Assembly: GCA_021797025.1 (NCBI GenBank)
Contig: JAKAAK010000031.1
Span: 1 to 17,619, forward strand
Reading direction: 5' to 3'
DNA: 17,619 nt
DNA from: Thermoplasmata archaeon
Lineage (GTDB): Archaea; Thermoplasmatota; Thermoplasmata; Thermoplasmatales; Thermoplasmataceae
A model generated the notes under the pieces. That model saw only the letters and a list, made by a program, of their open reading frames with translations, was not told the origin of the DNA and did not search any database. Shown here in pieces: positions 7,307 to 13,910 of the stretch (position 1 is its first letter; the number at the start of each line of letters is the position of its first letter). The translations under genes were made by a program, and so were the position numbers.

Positions 7307-7944
7307 CCTCTCAACTCCTCCACCGGTTTATGCTCGGTTTTCTCTATGCTGATAATTGAAAAAATTACAACCAGTATTAGCACATCCAGAAATACACTGC
7401 TTTCTATTATTATGGGAACGGGAAGAATAAAGGTGCCCATGAGTATCAGGGAATTTTCTTCCTCTATGTAACCCAGTATCTGTGCAATAGTTCTCCTCCT
7501 GGATGCAATAATAAAGAGCCCCTGGAAGAACAGTAACATGGGAAATAGAATGATATTGCTTTCAGGAAATATGCGTGAAACTATATGAATAAAAGATATT
7601 GAATATACTATAAATATGGAAACAACAATAAATGCAAGATCCACAAGGAGATAGTAAGTGGTAGGAAGCTTCGATTCGTATAAATAATTTTTATTCTTGG
7701 GTATCTTCGCTGCAAGGAAATATGTGACCAGAAAACTTCGCAACAGTATAACAAGTACTGCCAGAATGAAAAATGTATACTGTTTCAGCTCTATACCTAG
7801 AAGTATTGCTATGAGGGCAATGAGGAATGACTGAAATGCCTGTGTCATGACCATGGATCTTAAATATTTATTGCTCTGAATGTAAAATCCTGTAACTACA
7901 ATGAGTGCTGCAAGCAGGTATATTACCGTAAAAACTATATTCAT
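7303..7944 (-). CDS. HyfE-like membrane subunit
   Basis: A 213-residue hydrophobic protein with six or seven membrane segments. The C-terminal part, QILGYIEEENSLILMGTF (residues 154-171) followed by PIIIESSVFLDVLI, is the HyfE signature (a G-x-x-x-E-E-N element and a second buried glutamate), structurally equivalent to NuoK. These glutamates belong to the proton path linking the redox arm to the antiporter modules. Length equals E. coli HyfE (about 216). A strong ribosome site GAGGTGAT lies 3 nt from the ATG, and the ATG overlaps the HyfC-like stop, so translation is coupled on both sides. Confidence 0.85.
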   Translation of the reverse strand: MNIVFTVIYLLAALIVVTGFYIQSNKYLRSMVMTQAFQSFLIALIAILLGIELKQYTFFILAVLVILLRSFLVTYFLAAKIPKNKNYLYESKLPTTYYLLVDLAFIVVSIFIVYSISFIHIVSRIFPESNIILFPMLLFFQGLFIIASRRRTIAQILGYIEEENSLILMGTFILPVPIIIESSVFLDVLILVVIFSIISIEKTEHKPVEELRG

Positions 7945-8882
7945 GCGATCACCTCAGTAAGTATTAAAAATAGTATTGAAAATGTGAATGCTACTGCAAG
8001 ATAGTCTATGACCTTGAACAGGCGCAATTTCGCCAGGGATGTATCAACTATCAGTACAATTATTATGAGGAAGATCCATTTACCAAACATTACAATAGCA
8101 TTGAGGAAAAATAAGGGAAATGTATTGAACATTCCCCACGGAATAAGGAATACATTGATTAACACTGACCCGAGAAGATACACTTTCATATAGGATGACC
8201 ATTTGTTTACTGCAAGTGCCTTTCCACTGTACTCATAATCTATGCCAGAATCAATCATACCCATTTCCTGGTTTCCCTCACTCTGTGTTGGCATCTTTCC
8301 GAATTCATACATAAATATCATGAAAAATGCAAACACTGCGAAGATATGTACAAGGCTAAGGTTGGAAAGTGGATGGCTGATAAGATAATGATTTGTTGTG
8401 TATGGATTGTTTGTGCCGCTTATCAGTGCCACTGCGAAGAATACTGTTATAAGTGTACCTTCACTGAAGAAGTTGAAGGACATGAGCCTTGATGCCCCCA
8501 TGGAGGAGAAGTTGCTGCCTGAATCCATTGTCCCTATTATTTTTATGAATGCAGCCAGGGAAAATAATATTGCACCGGCAAAGAAATCACCTGACGCGGT
8601 AAAAATTATGGGTTTTGTCATGAATACAGGTATAATGAGGGCTATGAGCGAATATATGCCGAATGCCATATAAGGTGCGTATAAGAATAATCTGGAGGAA
8701 TTTTCAGTAATTACAGTCTCCTTTTTCAGTAACTTGAATATATCATAATATGGCTGGAATATGCTTGGCCCTCTCCTTGATTCAACATTTGCCTTGAACT
8801 TTTCAAAAATTCCTATAAGAAGTGGTGAAAAAAGAACAACGAATAAGTACTGCGAAAGCGTCTCCAGGATTAACTCTAACAT
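7941..8882 (-). CDS. HyfC/NuoH-like membrane anchor subunit
   Basis: 313 residues from ATG 8882, chosen because GGTGGTT precedes it; the reading from GTG 8891 would add three residues and swallow that site. About eight membrane segments. NuoH/HyfC hallmarks are ESRRGPSIFQPYYDIFKLLKKE (first loop), TMDSGSNFSSMGASR (second loop) and the third loop, with an acidic stretch ending in DYEYSGKALAVNKW. The last is the E-x-SG-x-xLAL-x-EW motif next to the redox site. The protein anchors the peripheral small and large subunits to the membrane arm. It is the first gene of the six-gene operon and lies directly behind the promoter region around 8939-8962. Confidence 0.9.
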   Translation of the reverse strand: MLELILETLSQYLFVVLFSPLLIGIFEKFKANVESRRGPSIFQPYYDIFKLLKKETVITENSSRLFLYAPYMAFGIYSLIALIIPVFMTKPIIFTASGDFFAGAILFSLAAFIKIIGTMDSGSNFSSMGASRLMSFNFFSEGTLITVFFAVALISGTNNPYTTNHYLISHPLSNLSLVHIFAVFAFFMIFMYEFGKMPTQSEGNQEMGMIDSGIDYEYSGKALAVNKWSSYMKVYLLGSVLINVFLIPWGMFNTFPLFFLNAIVMFGKWIFLIIIVLIVDTSLAKLRLFKVIDYLAVAFTFSILFLILTEVIA

Positions 8883-9204
8883 TTTAACCACCAGTAGGCG
8901 TCATCAGCGCACTGCATTATGGAGACGTCATTCCTATACTGAATGATTCAGGAATATTTAAATTTTAGTTTCTAAAGTTGATAATTGAAGACGCAATGTG
9001 TCAAATTTTATGAATAAAACACTGTTGAATCGTACAATATCTGCGCCAATCATATGCCGAAATAGTAAAAAATCCTGCTTTGACAATTTTATATAACACT
9101 AGCGCTTAGGAGCCGGGAACGTGGTTAGAATATTAAGCATTAAGTAAAATCCATAAATATGGTGTTAATACCCATATCAACTGGAATTACAAAAGCAATA
9201 AAAA
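8883..9204. other. Intergenic region upstream of the Ehr-type operon
   Basis: 322 bp. Besides the operon promoter it holds an imperfect direct repeat (GTAGGCGTCAT at 8894-8904, GGAGACGTCAT at 8921-8931), a consensus TATA box TTTTATATAA at 9087-9096 oriented best for the + strand, and the half-sites CCATA, TATGG, CCCATA around 9151-9176. A T-rich run on the minus strand just after 9205 may end the NifX-like transcript. No tRNA or recognisable RNA gene was found. Confidence 0.5.
8939..8962 (-). promoter_or_regulatory. Candidate promoter and operator of the Ehr-type operon
   Basis: On the minus strand the TATA-like element TTTAAATATT (8962-8953) is followed immediately by the perfect 13-bp palindrome CTGAATGATTCAG (8951-8939). 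Transcription would begin near 8930-8935, giving a leader of about 50 nt before ATG 8882. A palindrome between TATA box and start site is the usual place for an archaeal repressor operator. Motif evidence only. Confidence 0.45.
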
Positions 9205-9600
9205 TTATAATCTGTTTTTATATTCTGCTGCCTTTTTGAATAATGGTTCAGGGCAATTGAATACTGTTGGTTCATTTGTCAATTTTAGTTTATTTGATAA
9301 ATAATATTGAATAGATGCTATTTCATCTCCATTTGATATGTATACCTTTATTTTATTATTCAGAAAATATGTTCCTGGCCCACCTATTCCCGGCAATATT
9401 ATAGAATTCACTTTTTCTTTCATCAATGATTCTAACAGAGGGAGACCACCATCCTCCTTTATTTCTATTGACGGATTTTTATAAGTTTTTATTAAATCAT
9501 ACCTGTTTCTGTCGTTTGATATTTTATATATATGAACTTCACTGGCCTTTCCGGGCATATCTAAATTTCTTCCTGTAGCGGGCACTGCCAATATTTCCAT
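9205..9600 (-). CDS. NifX/NifB-type iron-molybdenum cofactor-binding-like protein
   Basis: A 131-residue soluble protein of the dinitrogenase iron-molybdenum cofactor domain family (NifX, NafY, the C-terminus of NifB and many stand-alone archaeal proteins). Visible marks are the opening MEILAVPATGRNLD, PSIEIKEDGG in the first third, and the conserved core ILPGIGGPGTYFLNNKIKVYIS (about residues 69-90), where family members have G-x-G-x-x-A-x-x-x-L-xx-xGI-V. One cysteine (Cys115, in NCPEP). Nothing nearby suggests nitrogen fixation, so binding of a metal or iron-sulfur species is the most one can propose. It is a single gene; a TATA box 24 bp before the ATG points to a leaderless mRNA. Confidence 0.75.
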   Translation of the reverse strand: MEILAVPATGRNLDMPGKASEVHIYKISNDRNRYDLIKTYKNPSIEIKEDGGLPLLESLMKEKVNSIILPGIGGPGTYFLNNKIKVYISNGDEIASIQYYLSNKLKLTNEPTVFNCPEPLFKKAAEYKNRL

Positions 9601-9618
9601 AGGCGCTAATGTAGACTA

Positions 9619-9628
9619 TTTATATAAA
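9619..9628 (-). promoter_or_regulatory. TATA box of the NifX-like gene
   Basis: TTTATATAAA, consensus archaeal TATA box, centred about 24 bp before ATG 9600, so transcription should start at or next to the start codon. No Shine-Dalgarno sequence intervenes, in line with a leaderless message. Confidence 0.65.
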
Positions 9629-9866
9629 GGTTTTATAATTCTCATGAAATTATTTTCCTATAAATGACCGACTATTCCATGCTAAAATTTAAGAAAATCT
9701 CTATTTTATTATGCTGGATGAGTATATTATTATCGGAGTCACTTTTCTCCAATAATATCTATAATAAAGAAAATTATCATTGACGTAAGCGCTTGCCGCG
9801 TAGAATGTCTTTGAATTATTCTTAATCTGATAACATATTTCATCATCCTGAGATGATACTACATTA

Positions 9867-10385
9867 TTAGATTCCCGTCCCCTCATAATTTTCCAACTCC
9901 AGTAAGCGTTTCTTTACAGATAACCCACCACCGTAGCCGCCTAAATCGCCATTGCTTTCAATAACTCGATGGCATGGTATGACAAGTGCAATAGCATTTG
10001 CACCATTTGCATTACCCACTGCACGAATGGCTTTTGCATTATTTATGCTCTCTGCCAATTGCGAATAGGTTGAGGTAGACCCATATGGAATTTCCATCAA
10101 TGCATTCCAGACACTTTTCTGAAAATCTGTCCCTATCACTAATAATGGAATGTCAAATTCCTTCCTGTTTCCGGTCAGATATTCATCAATTTGTTTTTTG
10201 GCTTCTGTTAAAGTTTCATCATTTTGTTCTAAAAAGTCGGCTTTAAGACCAGTTTTTATCCTGCTATCAACAGATATTCTCATTTTTCTATATCTAAAAT
10301 CAAGCAGGCAAAGGTGGTCCTCAAAAGAACCCAGTATCAGTTCTCCTATTTTTGTTTTATAATATTGGATATTGATATAATTCAT
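9867..10385 (-). CDS. ogt: Methylated-DNA--protein-cysteine methyltransferase
   Basis: 172 residues from ATG 10385; the open frame runs upstream to a TTG, but the TATA spacing fits the ATG. The active-site motif IPCHRV (Cys138) is intact, preceded by the DNA-binding helix-turn-helix YSQLAESINNAKAIRAVGNANGAN with Arg121 in the recognition helix (the base-flipping arginine of the family), and followed by GDLGGYGGGLSVKKRLLELE. The enzyme moves alkyl groups from O6-alkylguanine to its own cysteine in a one-time reaction. The N-terminal domain (residues 1-80) is poorly conserved, as is usual. Length is normal for Ogt/MGMT. Divergently transcribed from cobN. Probably leaderless: TTTAATATAT (10416-10407) is centred 26 bp before the ATG. 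Confidence 0.95.
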   Translation of the reverse strand: MNYINIQYYKTKIGELILGSFEDHLCLLDFRYRKMRISVDSRIKTGLKADFLEQNDETLTEAKKQIDEYLTGNRKEFDIPLLVIGTDFQKSVWNALMEIPYGSTSTYSQLAESINNAKAIRAVGNANGANAIALVIPCHRVIESNGDLGGYGGGLSVKKRLLELENYEGTGI

Positions 10386-10406
10386 AACGTTATATAGCAA
10401 AATACC

Positions 10407-10416
10407 ATATATTAAA
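10407..10416 (-). promoter_or_regulatory. TATA box of ogt
   Basis: TTTAATATAT on the minus strand, centred about 26 bp upstream of the ogt ATG at 10385, compatible with a leaderless transcript. It shares the 114-bp divergent region with the cobN promoter. Confidence 0.5.
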
Positions 10417-10470
10417 GCTTCTTAATGTTTAAAAATATAGTAATGACTATTTCTTCAATTTTCTCAGAAT

Positions 10471-10496
10471 AATTATATAGTAAAATCTACTTTACT
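10471..10496 (+). promoter_or_regulatory. cobN promoter with inverted repeat between TATA box and start codon
   Basis: AATTATATAG (10471-10480) is a TATA-like box about 24 bp before ATG 10500, so the mRNA is probably leaderless. The inverted repeat AGTAAA-atctac-TTTACT (10479-10496) overlaps the box and fills the space to the start site, a position where a bound repressor would block RNA polymerase. Its regulator is unknown. Confidence 0.5.
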
Positions 10497-10499
10497 TTT

Positions 10500-13400
10500 A
10501 TGAAGTTTGCCGTACTTATTGGCTGGAATGGTTCTGTTATACAGTCCTTTTTGAGGGCAGCTGAGGAAACCGGAAACGAGATAGAGATAAAATATCCAAG
10601 ACTTGATCCTGTAAACTCTCAATTCGTTGATTTTATTAAGAATGCCGATGCAGTTTTTATACATCATTTTTCAGGAGAGAACATATACAGCAATATCTTG
10701 GAAGATATTGAATCTGTAATCAAAAATAAAAAGAATGTTATTGCCATAGATCCAATACTCAGCAGTTATTCCACAGTAAGCAAATATGTTGAGGAAAAAG
10801 TATCTAATTATTATTTCTACGGTGGGTATAAAAATATCAAAAATATGATACTATTCATCGAAAGCCTGAACGATGGCTGCAAATATCAAGATCCAGTAGA
10901 AATGCCTTTCTCGGGTATATATAACTACGGCAATCAAGATTATTCCAGGAAGGCCGGTATACTATTCTACCGCACAGCGTGGGTGGATAACGATACCGGC
11001 ATTGTGAAGTCTATTATTAATGAACTGAACAGCAGAAAAATATCGGCAATCCCTGTGTTCACAAACGGATTCGGGGATAAATCCAGAAATATTAAAAGTG
11101 CCGAGGAATGCATTCACGAGTATTTTTATCAGGATGGAAAACCTGCTGTAGATGCGATTATTAACTTACTCTCATTTTCACTGATTAAAGACGAGGACAA
11201 AACTACACTTATGGAACTGGGTGTACCGGTTTTCCAGGGTCTTATTTACTATTATAAAGAGGAAAAAGAATGGCTGGATTCTTCTGGCATGGATGTAGTT
11301 TCAACAATAATGAGTGCAATGCTTCCAGAAATGGACGGCACAATAGAGCCAGTTCTAATAGGTCTTATTAAAAAGATATATGATCGCGGTACCGTATACA
11401 GGGAGCTTGTCCCGGTTAAGGATCAGGTAAGTTATATGGCTGGAAGGATCAGCAAATGGATTGACCTCAAATATAAGAAAAACAGCGATAAAAAAATCGC
11501 TATCATACTTCATTCAGGATCCTCATTCAAGGATCTTGAGGCTAATATCGGAACTGCAACAGGGCTGGACACACTTAATTCCATTTCAAACATAATGCAG
11601 CTACTGACATCCAATGGCTACTCTACAGATTACGTTCCCGAGGATGGAGAATCACTGATAAAGACAATCATGGAGAGGAAAGCGATTCCTGAGGGTAAAT
11701 GGACTTCTGTTGAAGATATAAAAAATAGAGGTGGTTCAGTCTATAGTATGCCTGTTGACCAGTACAGCAAATTTTTCGAAGAACTTCCAGAAGATTCTAA
11801 AGATCAGATCTTATCCAGATGGGGCGAGCTGAATAATGAAAGGGATTATATGCTCAAAGACGGGAAAATAGAGATACCCGGAATAATTTCTAGCAATATC
11901 TTCATAGGAATACAGCCAAAGAGGATAACCTTTGCAGATAATGACAATAGCATCAGGACAATACATGACTCACTGACACCTATAACACACTACTGGCTTG
12001 CGTTTTATAAATGGATTCAGGAGATATTCAGAGCCGATGCTATTATCCATGTAGGAACCCATGGTACTCTGGAATTTACTCCGGGAAAGGGTCTTGGTCT
12101 CTCACCTTCAGACTTCCCGGAAATTTCCATTGGAGAAATCCCCAATCTATACCTTTACTCAACAAATGTGCCCGGTGAGGGAATCATCGCAAAGAGAAGA
12201 AGTTATGCTGTATTACTGGATTATATAACACCACCTACAGCCTATGATGAGGTTCCTGAGGAAATAAAGGAGCTCGAGGATCTAATAGATGACTATGAAG
12301 AGACCGAAAAAGCCGAAAACAAACCAAGAGAGGGCATGATACTGGATAAAATCCAGAAACTTTCAGATAAAATAGGATTATCCATAGACTTCGGGGATTC
12401 ACATAAGGCCACCCATGAAATAGAGCATAGATTAAATCTTTTCAAGGATTCTGTGGTTACTAAGGGCCTTTACGTATATGGAAAGGAGCTGGAAACAGAT
12501 GATATAAAGGATTATGTTATCACTGCAACCCGCTTTGACGAATCTTTATATAAAAATAAGGGTAAAGAAACAGCAGAGACGATAATAGATGGGTATCTGA
12601 ACAACGGTGGTGAGCTGCCGGCGCTTGAGTCCGGAATAATCGAGAAATTAAAATATTCTCCAGAAAATGAGAGAAACAGTCTTTTATCGGCTCTGAATGG
12701 GAAATATATAGAACCGGGAGTATCAGGTTCTCTTACAAGGGGAAGATACGATGTGCTCCCATCAGGTAGAAATTTTTATGCTGTTGATCCATTTAAAATC
12801 CCCAGCCACTCTGCCTGGCAGGTAGGTGTTGTACTTGCAAACAAACTCATTGAAACTGAATATAAAAAAGAAAATAAATTCCCCGAAACAATCGGATTCG
12901 TTCTCTGGTCAACGGATGCATACCGTTCAGATGGCGAACTCATCTCACAGATACTTTACACACTGGGCGTTGAGCCTGTATGGCAGGAGGGAACAAAAAA
13001 GGTCAAGGATGTTAAGCCCATTCCTATGGATATACTGAAAAGACCGAGAATTGATGTAGTTGTGGAATCCAGCGGAATAGTCCGTGATAATCTTTTCAAT
13101 ATAATAGAATTAATAGATATGGCTGTAAAAAAGGTATCGGAACTTGATGAGGATGAGGACAGCAACTTCATTATCAAGCATCACAGGAAATACAGACATC
13201 TCGACAGAATATTCTCATCAAAGCCCGGATCATACGGTTCCGGTGTGAATAATGCCGTCGAATCCTCCAAATGGGAAAAGGAAGAGGATTTAGCGGAGGT
13301 ATTTACTGAATGGATGGGCTATTCTTATGGTAAGAACAATTTCGGAAAGGAATCCAGGGAACAGCTTCTTTCAATATCAAAGGATATAGAGACCATTATA

Positions 13401-13910
13401 CATAAAAGGGAAATAGATGAGATTGATATAAACGACGATTCCTGCAATTACTCATATGCTGGAGGGTTCTATCTGATGGCTAAAAAGAGCGGGTCAAATC
13501 CGTCACTGATGTTCGAGGATACATTTAATCCAAACAAACCAAAAGTAAGGACAATGAAGGAAGAGATAGAGCGTACAGCTATAGGAAAGTTGCTGAATGA
13601 AAAGTGGATTGATGCCCAGAAGAATTTCGGATACAGGGGTGCTACGGAAATGCTTAAAAAAATCGAGCATCTCTACGGATGGGGAGCCACAACTGGAATG
13701 GTCAACGATAATATTTTCAACAACATAGCTGAAAAATTCATCATGGATGAAAAAATGAAGGAATGGTTCAAGAAGGAGAATCCATGGGCGCTTTCAGAGA
13801 TCACATCGAGAATGATAGAGGCATATAAAAGGGATATATGGCATGCCAGTGAAGAAATGAAGGAGAAACTGGAAAAAGAGTATATGGAAATCGAGGGTGA
13901 AAATGAATGA
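10500..13910 (+). CDS. cobN: CobN/magnesium chelatase H-type large chelatase subunit (predicted cobaltochelatase)
   Basis: A 1136-residue protein of the CobN/ChlH/BchH family, the subunit that binds the tetrapyrrole and metal. Family blocks: HVGTHGTLEFTPGKGLGLS (His521 in the H-G-xLE motif), NVPGEGIIAKRRSYAVLLDYITPP (about residues 555-578), and a C-terminal part with FGYRGATEMLKKIEHLYGW and NPWALSEITSRMIEAYKRDIW. The family's usual length is 1200-1400, so it is slightly compact; I see no internal break. The substrate is not certain from sequence. With no chlorophyll genes in view and an archaeal host, cobalt insertion into hydrogenobyrinate or a related corrinoid is the best guess. It overlaps the ChlI-ChlD gene by ATGA, so the two are made together. 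It probably starts leaderless at ATG 10500. Confidence 0.9.
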   Translation: MKFAVLIGWNGSVIQSFLRAAEETGNEIEIKYPRLDPVNSQFVDFIKNADAVFIHHFSGENIYSNILEDIESVIKNKKNVIAIDPILSSYSTVSKYVEEKVSNYYFYGGYKNIKNMILFIESLNDGCKYQDPVEMPFSGIYNYGNQDYSRKAGILFYRTAWVDNDTGIVKSIINELNSRKISAIPVFTNGFGDKSRNIKSAEECIHEYFYQDGKPAVDAIINLLSFSLIKDEDKTTLMELGVPVFQGLIYYYKEEKEWLDSSGMDVVSTIMSAMLPEMDGTIEPVLIGLIKKIYDRGTVYRELVPVKDQVSYMAGRISKWIDLKYKKNSDKKIAIILHSGSSFKDLEANIGTATGLDTLNSISNIMQLLTSNGYSTDYVPEDGESLIKTIMERKAIPEGKWTSVEDIKNRGGSVYSMPVDQYSKFFEELPEDSKDQILSRWGELNNERDYMLKDGKIEIPGIISSNIFIGIQPKRITFADNDNSIRTIHDSLTPITHYWLAFYKWIQEIFRADAIIHVGTHGTLEFTPGKGLGLSPSDFPEISIGEIPNLYLYSTNVPGEGIIAKRRSYAVLLDYITPPTAYDEVPEEIKELEDLIDDYEETEKAENKPREGMILDKIQKLSDKIGLSIDFGDSHKATHEIEHRLNLFKDSVVTKGLYVYGKELETDDIKDYVITATRFDESLYKNKGKETAETIIDGYLNNGGELPALESGIIEKLKYSPENERNSLLSALNGKYIEPGVSGSLTRGRYDVLPSGRNFYAVDPFKIPSHSAWQVGVVLANKLIETEYKKENKFPETIGFVLWSTDAYRSDGELISQILYTLGVEPVWQEGTKKVKDVKPIPMDILKRPRIDVVVESSGIVRDNLFNIIELIDMAVKKVSELDEDEDSNFIIKHHRKYRHLDRIFSSKPGSYGSGVNNAVESSKWEKEEDLAEVFTEWMGYSYGKNNFGKESREQLLSISKDIETIIHKREIDEIDINDDSCNYSYAGGFYLMAKKSGSNPSLMFEDTFNPNKPKVRTMKEEIERTAIGKLLNEKWIDAQKNFGYRGATEMLKKIEHLYGWGATTGMVNDNIFNNIAEKFIMDEKMKEWFKKENPWALSEITSRMIEAYKRDIWHASEEMKEKLEKEYMEIEGENE

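Noticed and set aside
4840..8882. Functional [NiFe] hydrogenase 4 or formate hydrogenlyase
   Set aside because: The large subunit lacks all four nickel-iron cysteines and no maturation or formate dehydrogenase genes are nearby, so a hydrogenase label would mislead.
9110..9180. GC-richer stretch near AGCGCTTAGGAGCCGGG considered as a tRNA or other structured RNA
   Set aside because: No cloverleaf arms, no T-loop GTTC box and no acceptor stem could be built. Only short AT-rich palindromes are present.
9701..9886. 61-codon minus-strand frame overlapping the end of ogt
   Set aside because: It overlaps the ogt 3' end in another frame, has no recognisable motif or ribosome site, and its composition is AT-driven. 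No support as a gene.
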